DNA from: Cavia porcellus
Taxonomy: Eukaryota > Chordata > Mammalia > Rodentia > Caviidae
DNA length: 64,000 bases
Assembly: GCF_034190915.1 (NCBI RefSeq)
Contig: NW_026947486.1
Span: forward strand, 22,685,001 to 22,749,000
Direction: 5' to 3'
Shown: positions 21,183-33,344 of the stretch, one piece after another
Layout of the letters: every line of letters begins with the position of its first letter
Position numbering within the stretch: the first letter of the stretch is position 1
The notes under the pieces: generated by a model
Database searches by the model: none
Told to the model about the DNA's origin: nothing
The model's input: the letters and a program-made list of their open reading frames with translations, nothing else
Translations under genes and position numbers: made by a program

Positions 21183-23750
21183 CACAGCTCCTCTGTATTT
21201 ATTATTGGTTGAATTGTTGATGATAGCCATTCTTTTGGGAGTGAGATGGAATCTCATTGTTGTTTTCATATGCATTTCTCACTTGATCAATAGTGTTCAA
21301 CATTTTTTCATACATTTATATACCATATTCATATGAGAATTGCATATGCATCTCAGATGTTCAGTTTTACATTGGGTCTTTCAATTTAATGGATCTGAAT
21401 TTTTTATTTTATTTATTTATTCCTGAAATAAGTCCTTTGTCTAAGGGATGATTCGTTAAAATTTTTTCCCACTCTGTGGGTAGCCTTTGCACTTTGTTGG
21501 TGATTTCTTTTGCTGTACAAATCTTTTTAATAAGATGAGATCCAAGTTTTTGATTCTTTGAAGTACTTCACTTGTTTTCTGTTTGTTCATGAACCCTCTG
21601 CATACACCTGTATCTTCATGATTACTACTTTTCCAGAAAATTCAGTGTTTCCATTTTAATATTTAGATCTTTCATCCATTTTGACATTAGTTTAGTGTAT
21701 GGTGATAGACATGGGTCTGGTTTTAATTTTGACGTCTAGAAAGCCAGATTTTCATGCATCATACATTAAAGGGGCTTTCTGTCTTCCAGTAAACATGTTT
21801 GACATCTTTGTCAAAGATAAGGTAGCTGAGTATGTTTCTAGTTCTGTTGGCATCTTCTAATCTGTTCCACTGGTACTTAGGTCTGGTTTTTGTTTTTTTG
21901 TTTTTATGCCACTTTTACAGTAGCTTTGAAATATATTTTTAAGTCAAGGATTGTGATATCCCCTGCCTTGCCTTTGTTGTCCAGAATTGTTTTTGTTATT
22001 CTAGGTCTCTTCTGGATAAGAAACGAATTTTAGGAGTATTTTTCTACTTTTGTGAGATAGGCTAATGGAATTTTGATTGGGATCGCAATAAATCTATACA
22101 ACAATTTTGGAAATATGGCCGTTTTCACTATGTTCGTTCTTCCTACCCAAGAGCAAGTGATAATTTTCTATTTTCTGATATTCTCTTCCATCTGCTTTTT
22201 CAGACTACAGAAATTTTCAATGTACACATCTATTATTTTTTTCACATTGACTTGTAATTATTTTATGAATGCTATTGTGAAGGGCACTATTTCACTAATT
22301 TCTGTCTTAGTGAATTTATTGCTTGTGTACAGCAATGTTACTGATTTCTGAGTGTTGACATTGTATCCAGCTACACTACTGAATTTGGTTATTAAATCTA
22401 CATGTCTTTTGGTGGAGTTTTTGGAGTCTTCAATGTAAATTATCATGTCATCCACAAATAATAATTTAAGTTCTTCTTGTCCTATCCTTATTCCTTTTAT
22501 TAATTTCTTTTGTCTAATTGCTGTAGCTAATTTTTCCATAACTATGTTAAATAGAAGTTGTGATATTGAACATCATTGGTTTTTTACTGAATTTAGAGTA
22601 AGAGCTTTTAGATTTTGACCATTTAATATGACATCAGCTATTTGTTTGTCACAGATTGGTTTTATCAGATTGAAATAAAGGTCATCTGTTCCAATTTCCT
22701 GTAAGGCTTTTTATTATCATGAATTAGCATTGGACTTTTCAACTGCTTTTTGTGCATCTAATAAAATGATCACATGATTTTTCCTTTTGGCCCTGTTGCT
22801 GTAGTGTATAAAATTTATTGATTCTCATATGTTGAACCATCTCTTCATCTCTAAGTGAATCCTAATTGCTCATGATGTATCATCTTATTGTTGATCTATT
22901 GCATTCTGTTTCACAGAATCTTACTGAAGATTTTTGCATCTATGTCCACTAGGGAGATTGGCTTGCTGTTTTCCTTTTCTGGTTGGGCCCTAGTCTGGTT
23001 TTTGTATCAGGGTAATACTTGCTTCCAGAAATTATTTTGGGAAGTATTGCTTTCCTTTCAATTTCATTAAAGAGTTTCAACATTAGTGGCATTAATTCTT
23101 CTCTAACATTTTTTTGTAGAATTCAACAGTTAATCCAACCAAATGCGGGCTTTTTTGTTGTCATTAGTAAGTGTTTAATTACAACTTGGATTTCACTGAA
23201 TAAAATTGGGTTACTTCAGATTTTAACATCTTCTTGATTCAGTTTTGGCAACTCACATATTTCTAGGAGTCTCCCTATTCTATAATTTCCATCTTGTTAG
23301 AGTATAGGTTCTCAAAGTAAGTATGATCATCTTCTGGATTTCTGCAGGATCTACTGTGATTTGCCCCTTTTCATTCCAAATTGCATGAATTTGAGTGTTT
23401 CCTCTTTTTTAATAGTACTTTTTTAAATAGTAACCTAACAGATTATCAATTTTATTTAATCTTTCAAACAACCATGTCCTCTACAAATAGAATAGTTTCT
23501 CTTGCTTTTTTTCTGGGATCCTTTTGCATGGAGTGTTATTTTCCATCCTTTGACTTGCCATCCATGAATTTGTTTTTTTGAGTTAAATACATTACTTGAG
23601 TGCAGCATATTGTTGGGTCTTGTTTCTTAATCCATTATTCTTTTTCTTGATTGGGAGTTGGGACCATTTACACTGACGGTTACAACTGATATGTATTGGA
23701 TACTTTTTTCATGCTATTTTCCTGTTGTTGGTTCCCTGTCTTTCCCCTTT
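21183..23750 (-). pseudogene. L1 ORF2 pseudogene (C terminus and middle missing)
   Basis: Minus-strand ORF2 text starts at the cysteine-rich region (about 21200) and runs to the endonuclease start. The active-site region reads F-V-D-D-M at about 22450 (LLFVDDMIIY) where the family has F-A-D-D, so both aspartates are kept. Longest open piece: 93 codons (22258-22539). Stops, frameshifts and the internal deletion near 23480-23590 make it inactive. Confidence 0.8.
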
Positions 23751-23767
23751 GTTTAATTATTTGCATA

Positions 23768-23869
23768 AGGGCTGGGGATTTAGCTCAGCAGCATAAGCGC
23801 CTGCCTTGCAAGCAGGCGGTCGTGAGTTCGATCCCTGGTACCGATAAAAATGAAAAAGACGAAAAAAAA
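23768..23869 (+). mobile_element. ID-like tRNA-derived SINE (copy 2)
   Basis: A well preserved copy: GGGCTGGGGATTTAGCTCAG head, anticodon-arm stem CCTGC/GCAGG around loop CTTGCAA (anticodon TGC, alanine), B-box GAGTTCGATCC, then CGATAAAAA and an A-rich tail. It is flanked by AATTATTTGCATA at 23755-23767 and 23870-23882. The stem and anticodon support a tRNA-Ala origin. Confidence 0.95.
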
Positions 23870-23889
23870 AATTATTTGCATAGCCTGGT

Positions 23890-24860
23890 GGCTTCTTTCT
23901 TTTGGAGTCCTTGTGTTTGTGATCTTCATTTTCTCTTTCTAATATATCCTTCGGAGCATTTTGAAGAGTTGGTGTGGTGGTCATACATTTCTTCAGATTT
24001 TCTTTGTCTTGGAAGTATCTTATCTCTCCATTGATTTTGAAAATACTTTTACTGGGTACATCAATCTGAGTTGAAGGTTGTTTTCTTTTAGAGCTTGAAG
24101 TACTTCACTGCAAGCTATCCTTGATTTGAGCATTTGTGTTAAGAAGTTTGCTGTGATTCAAATGGGCTTTCCTTTTAGGTGATTTATTTTTCTGTTGCTG
24201 CTTTCAATATTCTGTACTTGGCTGAGTTTCTGGAATCATGATTATTATATGCCTTGGTATAGATTTATTTTTGGTTATGGCTATTTGGAGTTCTATATTC
24301 TTTACTTGTTTGTAAGTCAAATTCTTTGTCCATGTTTGGAAAGTTTTCTGCCATTGTTTCTCTAAAGAGTTTTATTTTTTTAAATCTATTTTGTGCTGTC
24401 TCTATTTTATACTGACTGCAATCAATATCACATTGTCCTTCTTTTCTTTGTCTTGTAGCTGTTGGCATGACTTCTCATTGTCTTTTGCTATTTTTAAGAT
24501 ATCTTTCTTTTGGTGGTCACTAGCTGCTATCCCACCTTCTAGATATGATATTATATCCTCACCTTCAATCAATACGTTGCATTTACTTTCAATGTAGTTT
24601 TTACTTGCTTGCATTTCCTTTTGAATCTGTTTCACAGATTTCATTTCTTTCCTATATTAGGCACTCATGAATTCTGTTGTTTTCCTGAGCACCTCTATTT
24701 TTTTATCTCCATCTTCTGTAATGTCTTTCATTTTGATCATCATTTCTTTTTGCATCTTAAAGATTATTTTTTCTATAGCATCTTCCATTTGTTGTTTTAC
24801 TTCTGTCATTTCAGAAAGTTCCATTGTGCTCTGGACTTATTCTCAGTGGACTAAAGTGCT
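23890..24860 (-). pseudogene. L1 ORF1 pseudogene
   Basis: Minus-strand ORF1 text with pieces such as SKCNVLIEGEDIISYLEGGIA (24402-24644) and AENFPNMDKEFDLQTSKEYR (24265-24468), i.e. the coiled-coil end and RNA-binding domain. At least two frameshifts separate them. The order and orientation fit the antisense L1 at 21183-26170. Confidence 0.8.
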
Positions 24861-26170
24861 GGCATTGTGTATTGTTTCAGTCTCTTCTCATTTTCTATTT
24901 TTTATTTTCTTTGTTGATGCTTTTAGATTTCTTTGGATACATAGATTTATCTGTAGTATTGCAGATTCCCCAGGAAATATTTGTTCCTCAGGGATAACTT
25001 CTATATGTAAGTGATTCTTTGTTTTTGTGTGTATCCAAAGTACTTATCTTTCCAATTTATTGAGAATGCAAATTTGTTATCCATTTTCCTCAGCAGCCAG
25101 GTCTTTGCTACTAGACAACAATGATGGCAATGACCCCTACAATCACAGTGTTGTTATATAGGGAAAACAAATTGATTATAATATAGGTATGACATTCTGG
25201 TTGAAAGTACTTTTAGCAATAACAATAGTCTTGAGCACAGCCCGGCTACTGAGAAAGTGTGGTGACTATTAACCTGATAGCTTTAAACATAGAAGCAAAA
25301 CCTACAGTTGCATAACAGAAACCAGAATATACTGGGAACTTGTACGCAATGATTTTCCCTTTAGTGGAATGGTTTATCGGATGGGAGGCAAGATAGACCA
25401 ATGGGGTCCAGTATTTTTGGAGCAAGGATGGAGGGCAAAGGATGATCAGCCAAGTTATGGGCTACTGGAGGACACAGGAGAGAAAGAACAGAAGAGAAAG
25501 CAGGGAAGTACTGAAGTGAATCAGAATAAGAGCCAGTGTTACTTACATGAAAGTATCATATACTAAAGTGAGATAGCAAGAAAATAAGAAGACAAGTAAA
25601 AGAAAACAAAAAGCAAAGTAATCTATATTGTGAAAGAAAATGGGAAAATTAGTGTAAAAAACATAAAGCAAAAATAGCCATAAAAAGAAAAACAAGACAA
25701 AACTAAACTAAAAGACTCCAACTGCATACAAAAAGAAAAAAACTAATCAAAAAAAATATATATATATATATAAATAAATGTAGTACAATTCCTTTGGTGT
25801 CCACAGTTCTGTAGTTGGTCCAAGTCAGATTCCAGAAATGTGTTGTGTACTCTAGCCAAGCTTGCACTGATTTGTGCTGGGCATAGGGCTGATCTTGGCC
25901 TCTGGATGCAGGGGCTGGGACTGTTGTTATCTTGTTGGACTCCCCACCAATCCATTCAATTAAAAAAAAAAAGAATGGCAGCCCCACTTGTCTGCTTCTA
26001 TTCCATGTGTCTGTGTGCTGAAGCACACAATGCTGGTTCACCTAACTTACCAAAAGCTAGAGTGTGCTCCCCTGCTAGGACCTTGGTGTGTTGATGCACA
26101 GTTCCTCCTACTCTGCTCCAAACATGTGTGTGCCCACACTTCTGAGGATTTGGTGGGTCACTGGGGTGTT
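24861..26170 (-). other. Probable L1 5'UTR, antisense, non-monomeric type
   Basis: It lies directly 5' of the antisense ORF1. A block at 25055-25120 (CAATTTATTGAGAATGCAAA) parallels 48500-48540, in the 5'UTR of another antisense L1, and A-rich DNA follows in both. 25755-25770 is a short (AT)n run. 25830-26165 is more GC-rich and could be the promoter-proximal part. The right boundary is approximate. Confidence 0.5.
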
Positions 26171-26224
26171 TTTGTTTTCTGACTCATTAGTAGGAATTGA
26201 GACTAGGAGACTAATTTAAAATTC

Positions 26225-26480
26225 ATTTTCTTGACAAATATTTATTGATCACATACCATGTACCCAGTCACTATCCCAAGACGTGAAATACATCAGTGAA
26301 CAGATGAGGTAAACTTATTTGCCCCTGTTGGTTAACCTCAAAGTAGAATGAACTGATAAAAAAACATTCAATATAATTAAATAAATTACATAGTATTCAT
26401 GGATAGTGAAAAGTGGCAAAAAGTTAAAGGCAGAGTCCTTTAACTTTTGCATGCATGCATTTTCATAGTTAACTTTGGTA
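26225..26480. repeat. L2-like remnant
   Basis: The text around ATATTTATTGATCACATACCATGTACCCAG and the following CAGTGAACAGATGAGGTAAA match the conserved L2 end motif (a TATTGAGCACCTACTATGT-like stretch, then AGTGAACAAAACAGA). The match is by eye and limited to about 110 bp; the remainder to 26480 is weaker. A similar motif is present at 35500-35625. Confidence 0.55.
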
Positions 26481-26489
26481 TATCACCTG

Positions 26490-27640
26490 GTGGGGAAAGA
26501 AGAAACTTTTCAATGAATAGTGCTGCAATGGTGAGGTACTTATATACAGAAATGTAGGTACATTCTACTTCACATCATATGTAATAAGTAACATAAAATT
26601 GATCAAATGTCTCAATATAAACATTTGAGGACATAATATAGATCAAATATTTATGGTCTTAGATCTGGTAATGGTTTCTTAGATGTGGCATCAAAAGGAT
26701 AAGCAACAAAAATAGATAAACTTAGCTTTATCTATATTGTGAACTTTTGTTCTTTAGAGGACACTATCATGAAAATGAATATAAAGTCCACAAGGTGGGA
26801 GAAGTTTACAAATCATGAAACTGCTAATGGTCTAACACCTAGAATATATAAGGATCTCAAAAATCAACAGTAAGAGAGAAAACAGCAAAAGGGTTTGAGT
26901 CAACAATTTTCCAAAGAAGATGAACGAATGGCCAATAGGCACAAAAAAATGCTCAGTATTACTAGGGAAATCAAAAATCAAAACCCAGTACATATACAAC
27001 TTCATATCAACTCAAATAGCTGTAATTATTTGAACACTTAACACTTTCTTGGAAGGAATACAAAGTACATCAGAAATCTGTCTGGAAGTTCTTCAAAATT
27101 ATATAGCTCAGTAATTATCATCTTAGATATCTACCCAAGGAAAATGAAACCATGTGTCTGCACAAAAATTTGTACTCTAATATGTATAGCAGCTTTCCTC
27201 TATATATTAAAAGATGAGGTCAACAGCAGTGTTCATCTACAATGAATACATAAATAAAATATGGAATATAATCACATTCTATTCAACCACAAAATGTAAT
27301 GAATTATTGACACATAATACAACACGATGAACTTTGAAAACATGATACATGAAAAGAGCTAGTCACAAAAGACCACACATACGATTTCATTCATATAAAA
27401 TGTCCAAAAGAAGCCAGTTTTATAGAGGTATAAAATAGATATGCCGTCACTTCTAGAGGCTGCAGTACAGCAACAATGGAGAATGACTGCCAATATATGT
27501 GGCATTTCTTTATAGAGAGATTAAAATATTTTAAAATTTGTTGTAATGATGGTTGTAAAACTCTGTGAATATACTAAAAATGTTGAATTGTGTACCACAA
27601 ATAGAAGCATTGTATGGTATATGACATTATAGTGCAAAAC
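26490..27640 (+). mobile_element. Old L1 (L1M-like), 3' part of ORF2 and 3'UTR
   Basis: Sense-strand text shows worn ORF2 C-terminal features: an AATGGCCAATAGGCACAAAAAAATGCTCA segment (about 26928) and TATCTACCCAAGGAAAATGAAA (about 27130). Then come TATAGCAGC and the 3'UTR pattern TTGTGTACCACAAATAGAAG (about 27585). The layout resembles ancient mammalian L1M ends, not the rodent L1s elsewhere in the window. No open frame is left. Confidence 0.7.
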
Positions 27641-27649
27641 AGGGCCTCT

Positions 27650-28617
27650 AATAAAATTGTAAGCAGAAAAATAAAAAAGTTTCCTGAGGTAGATTTCATC
27701 TGAAAGAGTAGGAAGTTGAAAATGTAAATCTATTTCTTAAAATTCCAAATTCTATATTTTATGTACTAATGTTTGCTGTACATAATGATTGCATTTATCA
27801 GAGTTGGTACATGTACATAAAAATTCTAAAAGTTTAAATTAGGACTCTGTCATTTATGCTACACAGTGCACTGTTTAATGTTATATACAGAGCCAATGTT
27901 AAAAGTAAAAATCAAAGGTCTTAGAACAAAATTATTTATCAGTTTACAGCTAGATAGTTGAATATGCTCACCATAAAGAAATGATAAAATTTTTAAATGT
28001 TAATTTAGTATTTTCAATAAACAAATAAAAACTTCTAAAGAAAGATCACATGAGTCTCCAAAGGTATAGAGGCCCATAAAATTAAATTGTGTGGGAACCT
28101 TGAGATACAGTCAGAATTCAGGTGGCTGACAACTAGTCCCAGAGGAGTTAAGTTGGCTCTAAATATCCCCCAGAGATTTGAGCCTGTCTGGTATAATCTT
28201 AGGGCTCAGTATACAAGTACAGAATTATCGAATTAACTTAGTTTTTCACTAAGGACCTCAGAGCAACCAAAAGTGGAATCATAATTGAAAAAAAATTTGA
28301 GACTAAAAATCCTGGACTTTGCCTCTTATGAAACACAATGGCACATTTTTCAGTGAATTTTCTCCTAACAAAATCCCAATTTCTGATTTTAATTCAAATC
28401 TGCGGGGTATATCTAGAAGAAAACACTTGCTAGGAACACTGTCTCTAAATACATGGTGAGTAACTGTCAACTAAAATCTTTTATCTAGCTTTAGGTTTGT
28501 GTTGCATAAAAGCTGGTAGTAAAATTTAAAGAAAACAGTTTAAACCACAGAAATATCTGGTAGGGAGCTAGCCTGATTCAAATCACTTTCAGTAGTGAGT
28601 TAAAGATAAACCCATAA
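27650..28617. other. No recognisable feature
   Basis: AT-rich, apparently unique sequence. I see no supported gene, RNA or repeat. Confidence 0.4.
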
Positions 28618-28784
28618 GCCAGGTGTGGTGGTGCGTGTCTGTACCCCTAGCACTTGAGAGGCTGAAGGAGGAGAATCATTTCAAGTTTGAGACAAGCCTA
28701 GGCTACAAATTGAGCTAACGACCAGCCTGAACTGCATAGCAAGACCCAGTCTCAAAAAGACCAAAAAAAAAAAAAAAAAGATTA
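28618..28784 (+). mobile_element. B1-type SINE (7SL-derived)
   Basis: The copy starts GCCAGGTGTGGTGGTGCGTG, carries the CACTTGAGAGGCTGAAGGAGGAG block, two related CCAGCCTGAACTGC / CCTAGGCTACA half-repeats typical of B1, and ends in GTCTCAAAAAGACC plus a 17-base A tail. Possible imperfect TSDs are AAGATAAAC (28602) and AAGATTAAAC (28779). B1 elements are confined to rodents, so this is the clearest taxonomic marker here. Confidence 0.92.
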
Positions 28785-29591
28785 AACTGTAATAATTTGA
28801 TTTCTTTACTGAGAGGAGTGGGTGGTTAGTGATGGAATCAACAGTATTTGCATTTGTTTTCAAAAACCTTGATTGAATAAAACCCATATACTTTGCTTTG
28901 GAGACAGATTCATGGCCACATGAAAGACCATATAATATATAGGTGTTTAAAATTAATTCCATGATTGCCATTTCATTATGAAATCATAGATGAGTTTCCA
29001 TAAGGGAGTATTCTTCGAAGCCACTGGTGACAACTGGAAAAGATGCAATCATGGTGTTAGCAGATGCAGAGTTTCTAGAGGTTCCAGGCTCTTGTTCCTT
29101 TCAAAGCTATGGGATGGAAATGGCCAATAAATGCAAAAGTTTCATTTATTGAAGGTAAAAGAAAAAAATAGAATGAAAAAGAAAATAAAAAAGAAGTGAA
29201 AAGAATAAAAAGAATTTTAAAGGAAGAATGAAAAGATATTGAAGGAAAAAATAGATACTATATGCAGAGTGGGTCACTAGAAGAGTAAAAATATAAAGGC
29301 TACAAGCGCAATGGCTGCTGTCTTTTCTGTCCTTCTGACATCATATGTAGGCTACTGGAAGCTATTCTGCACATGATTTGACAGCTCTCCATAATTGATA
29401 AGTCACTCCTTATTGTCCAGCCTCTTTGTAAACTCTCCATAATTGAGAGATCACACACTAATGTCCAGTCTCTTTGCAATGCCTTAATTTCCACCTCAAT
29501 AGTAATCATCTCTACAGCTTATGGAGTATTATAAGAAAACTGTTAGGCCTCTCTACCAACTATTACTTAACTTCCCATTCTAAGAACTCTG
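28785..29591. other. Unassigned interval with purine-rich tract and 48-bp tandem duplication
   Basis: 29150-29245 is almost pure A/G. 29385-29432 and 29433-29480 are a diverged 48-bp direct duplication (both begin CTCTCCATAATTGA). It encodes an in-frame 16-residue repeat on minus, but nothing else suggests a real gene. Nothing else is recognised. Confidence 0.5.
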
Positions 29592-29957
29592 TGTTATGGT
29601 TTATGTTTGGTTGCCCACCCCAAGCCTAATGTAATCGTGGAGGTGGCTGAATCTAGCATTTGTGATTGGTTTGTTGTCTAGTGCTGGGATTGGTGGTTTG
29701 AGTGCTGCTCCTGCCCAGGGACAGGGAACCCGCATACAACATAAGGGCCAGAAAGAGGCATGATGTCCCTTTTTTGCCCATTTTTCTCTTGCTCTTTGTG
29801 ACTGCTACAAACGGTTGCCCCTCAGCCATGCCACTCTGCCTTGGAGCCAGCTGGACATGGACTGAAACCTCCAAAAAAGTGTAAGATAAATAAACCTTTC
29901 CTTCCCTAATTTTGGGCATCAGGTATTTTGTCTCAACAAGAAAACATAACCAAGATA
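29592..29957 (+). mobile_element. Solo LTR of an ERVL-MaLR retrotransposon
   Basis: A 366-bp unit begins TGTTATGGTTTATG and ends TAACCAAGATA. It contains the polyadenylation signal AATAAA (about 29888) followed by CCTTTCCTTCCC. CTCTG on both sides (29587-29591 and 29958-29962) is a 5-bp target duplication, the length expected for this class. Its reverse complement matches both LTRs of the provirus at 52434-54637. The frame at 29653-30012 on minus is only an LTR by-product. Confidence 0.85.
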
Positions 29958-30443
29958 CTCTGTTAGACACATGGTAGTCCAATTGAAGTCTTTTTAGAAT
30001 TCTTGCCCACACTGACAGTAAAAGAACTGATTACTTAATTAGGAAAGTTCTAGGTAGATTTGCTGAGGTTAAGTTTACAGAAAAGTCTTCAATATCATTT
30101 TTATAAGAAGGACACTATATTAGGGGACCAAAATGAAACATAAGTACTTCTCAAATTACAGACCAAATTTTAAAAATACAGATTCTTAAGACAAACTGTT
30201 CAGAGATTTTAATTTAGTAGATCTAGTGATGATCTAGCCCAGTAATCCTAATAGGGATTTTGATGTAAGAGTTCTATGAACAAGGCTTGTAGAACCAGAT
30301 TGTCTTGAAAAGAAGAAAGCTCAAAATTCAAAGTTTTGGGGAATATTTACAGTGACAGACTCAATCAATGCTGGAGCTCTGAAAAGTCTCATAATAGTTA
30401 ACATGTTTTGGATTTTTTTACTATGGGATGACCTCTTATAGAA

Positions 30444-30523
30444 CAGTGGTGATGAACCTGTGGCACATCTGTCACAGTGGCGCGTTTAGATCGCTGAAAG
30501 CTCTAAAAGTTTCACCATCACTG
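30444..30523. mobile_element. Possible 80-bp hAT-type miniature transposon
   Basis: The interval begins CAGTGGTGATGAACCT and ends (reverse complement) CAGTGATGGTGAAACT, so the ends form imperfect terminal inverted repeats starting with CAGTG as in hAT elements. I could not find the expected 8-bp target duplication (flanks TTATAGAA and TGACACAG differ). The short length suggests an internally deleted copy. Confidence 0.4.
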
Positions 30524-30544
30524 TGACACAGAAATTGTAACATG

Positions 30545-30840
30545 CATTCTCCTTGCTTTCTACAATCCTAAGAGATAGGTACTGTTATCCTTCCTGAAGT
30601 ACAAAGAGATATAACTAGTGAGTATTAGTTGGGTACTCAACTTATAAACAAAACTTTCCTATGCTACTGAGGCAAGTGTTCATGTGTATTGTAGAGTTCC
30701 CTTTGGATTTGGCTGGTGGTGGGATAGGTGGAAATGCTCCCATGAGCACAAAGTGGCAAAGTTGATTCTAACCTATCCTAACTACCTCATTTTACAGATG
30801 TGAAAGCTATGGGTCTTCTTGGCAGCTAAAATATTTGACC
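30545..30840 (-). repeat. MIR-like scraps
   Basis: CCTAAGAGATAGGTACTGTTATCC (about 30568) and CCTCATTTTACAGATGTGAAA (about 30786) fit the antisense MIR motifs (GAGGTAGGTACTATTAT and CATTTTACAGATGAGGAAA). They are separated by DNA that does not fit. Low confidence. Confidence 0.35.
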
Positions 30841-31609
30841 TAAAGAAGCTTTCATTTTCCACGCATTATCTTTAAAAGTGGAATCTGATTTCCCCCATTT
30901 ACTTCTTTGTGACTTGATCTCTGAGACAAAATGGCTATATCACATAAACAATATTGCTTACCTCACTCCTTGTAATAACCCTCCCAACCATGAAACTTTG
31001 AAAGGATGTCATGAATCCTTAATTTTTCTAGCTTCTTCTCAGGCAAAATCACTCAACAGGAGTGAAAAAAGAGCAAAATTACAGTGCTTGTTAACCTGAA
31101 TCACTCCCCCACTACCACTAACTTCATTTGTACTAAGACATGGCTATGATTTGTTCTCAACTACAGTGTTTTTACTTTATATTAAAATCTCTCTGCTTCA
31201 TATTTTCTTTTATTTAATTCAATTTGATTTTCTTTCTGAGCTTATTGTTTCTAGATCATCTATCATGGAATGACTGAGTAGATATGATATTACCCATGAG
31301 AGCAATTCTGTCTTTTCTTATTTATGTAACCTATGAAAATATCGAACACAGGATGATCTAATATTTAAGATCTAACATTCTAAGAGACTTTCTCACTATG
31401 TTAGAAATTGGGGCAGTGCTTCTGCCTGAGAAGAGATACATCATCAATATCATCAGGTAGTTGGTGGGAAGAAGAGTCCTTGACCTAACTGATCAATTGG
31501 AGAGTGTTCCAATGTTTACTGTATACATTAAAATCCTAATTTTTCAGCAACATGGATGGTTTCCTAAGCCCTTTGTAGTTTCTACAATCAGTGATACTCC
31601 ATTTATTTA

Positions 31610-31760
31610 GCAATAAACTTGTTACAATATTGACTACTTTCCATATGCAGGGCATCATTCTAAAATGTTTATATGAATTAAGTAATTTGGTATTTAAAAA
31701 TTGCAGAGATAAATATTAATCTCTTCATTTTTATAGATAAGAAAACTGACAAAAAAGGTT
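31610..31760 (-). repeat. MIR-like remnant, antisense
   Basis: The order CATATGCAGGGCATCATTCTAA, ATGAATTAAGTAATTTGG, then CTCTTCATTTTTATAGATAAGAAAACTGA follows the antisense MIR pattern (CTATGTGCCAGGCAC..., TTAATTCTCAC..., CATTTTACAGATGAGGAAACTGA). It is strongly diverged. Confidence 0.45.
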
Positions 31761-32059
31761 TACATATATGCTTGTAAACAGGACTAGTAAAGGCAGAAGT
31801 ATATATTCTAGTGTCCATGAACTGCTTGGCCTTATATGATAACAGTAAGATTGCTAGAGAGCTTGTCATATGCTTGCAGATACCGAACCTGTTAATCACA
31901 ACAACTTTAGGAAGCATTTTTAAAATGATGAAGTTAAAGTGAAATAAGGTAAGGATCATGCACTCAGTAAAGAGTAAAGCAATAATTCATACCAGGTAAT
32001 ATGATGTCAAGATTGATACAACTAGCTAATTTACTGTCATACTTTGTGTCTAAGTGACA

Positions 32060-32310
32060 GTTATAATGAGCTTTCACTCTACAACTAATAAAGAGAATGG
32101 GTATTTTGTGTAATGGAAAATACACAGGTGTTGAGATCAAGCCTTATTTCAAAATCTGGCTGTCTTACCCTGTGTGTAATGTAGGACAAATAAAACCTTT
32201 TATAGAGCTCAGATTCCTCACGTGTAAAGTTGGAATGGTGATAATATCAAATTTCCTGGTGGGCAATACACATAAGGAGCTTTATATACTTTCTAGCAAA
32301 TAGCAAGAGC
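32060..32310 (+). repeat. MIR element, sense
   Basis: It contains the MIR series: a CTCAGATTCCTCACGTGTAAAGTTGGAATGGTGATAAT block, as in the MIR CTCAGTTTCCTCATCTGTAAAATGGG core, and AAGGAGCTTTATATAC. It ends with TAGCAAATAGCAAGAGCTCA. Divergence is typical of this ancient SINE. Confidence 0.7.
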
Positions 32311-32516
32311 TCATAGATGATGAGTGGTTATTCTTTCTCATTTTTTCTCTTCCTGTGTAGCATGCCAAGTACAAGTCTCCTTAGATGTGGACAGATTGTT
32401 TCATGCCCCATGTCTGACACAAGGGTTCTTTACCTTTTGAGAATAGAAGTCTTCATTCTTTGGAAACAGTAGAGATTTAGTAAGGATTTTAGGTTTTCTC
32501 CTATGAAATATTATTT

Positions 32517-32580
32517 ACCAAATTCCTAATTTCAAATTCCTAATATCAAAATGTCAAATTCCTAATATCAAACTTTAGAG
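32517..32580 (+). repeat. Small tandem repeat, CAAATTCCTAATnTCAAA
   Basis: Three partly overlapping copies of CAAATTCCTAAT(A/T)TCAAA occur within 64 bp, with a spacing of 17-26 bp. No function is apparent. Confidence 0.6.
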
Positions 32581-32716
32581 GAAACTAGATTTGTTGAAAA
32601 GTCTAAGAGATCAAAGTCGCTTTCCCCTTCCTCTCCAGATTATGGAGAACTTATTGTCAGGTATGGATTTCAAGGCAACCAGAAAAGAGGTTTTCCTCTT
32701 CATACATTATATCCTA

Positions 32717-33095
32717 TGATACGGTTTATACATTGTGTCAACTTGAAAAGTTTAAAAGTTTAACTAAGGGACTCAGCAGAGAGCCATAGTTCTTACTTTG
32801 TAAATATCCTCAGCCCCTGTAAGAGGAGGGCACAGAGGTGGTGTGAGTATTACACCTGCTCTGGAAGTGGGAGTAGTCTGCATACAATATAAGGAAGGAG
32901 AACATGCTTGTTCTCTTCTCTTTTGTTCTGGCCGCTGGCTTGAAGTGTTGTCACAGTGCCATAGTACCCTGCCTTGCAGTCAGCTGATTGTGGACTGAAA
33001 CCTTGACAAACTGTGAGCTAAATAAACCTTTCCTTCCCTCGTTTTTTGGGTGTCAGGTATTTTGTCCCAGCAAAGAGAGAAAAATGACCAAGATA
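32717..33095 (+). mobile_element. Second MaLR-type solo LTR
   Basis: The last 120 bp (GGACTGAAACCTTGACAAAC..., TAAATAAACCTTTCCTTCCC, GGTATTTTGTC, ATGACCAAGATA) match the end of the LTR at 29592-29957. The start (TGATACGGTTTATACATTG) belongs to a diverged subtype. I see no clear target duplication. Confidence 0.75.
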
Positions 33096-33344
33096 CCATA
33101 TTTCGATGATTTGCCATTCTTAGCAAAACCCAGGTCATTTATATTTAAAATATTCAGTCTGCAGCCAAATAGAAAATGCCACCTGCCTGGGGTGAGGCAT
33201 CCTTAAGAAGGTGACAGTCATTATGGATGTCTGTGATGAAAATTCCCTGTAGAACCTCTGATTAAGCAGACTTCTTACTCAAAAGCAGACAGAAACAGGG
33301 ATGGGGTCAGGTGGGGAAAAAGATAAACTTTGGATTTTATAACT

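Larger units (their letters stand above)
21183..26170 (-). mobile_element. Antisense L1, 3' truncated and internally deleted
   Basis: On minus: 5'UTR (about 26170-24860), ORF1 (about 24850-23890) and ORF2 (about 23750-21183). It lacks the last part of ORF2 and the 3'UTR at its left edge. ORF2 also lacks most of the segment between endonuclease and RT: at about 23480-23590 the text jumps from the RT-proximal to the endonuclease-proximal part. An ID-like SINE is inserted at 23768-23869. The 5'UTR part includes a non-monomeric stretch similar to 48450-49150. Confidence 0.75.

Noticed and set aside
23768..23845. tRNA-Ala gene call
   Set aside because: The tRNA-like fold is part of a SINE: it has an A-rich tail, target duplications and several dispersed sister copies, and the acceptor stem is not maintained.
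29300..29509. Small protein with a 16-residue repeat
   Set aside because: It is explained by a 48-bp tandem duplication. It has no supporting start context, splice sites or family resemblance.
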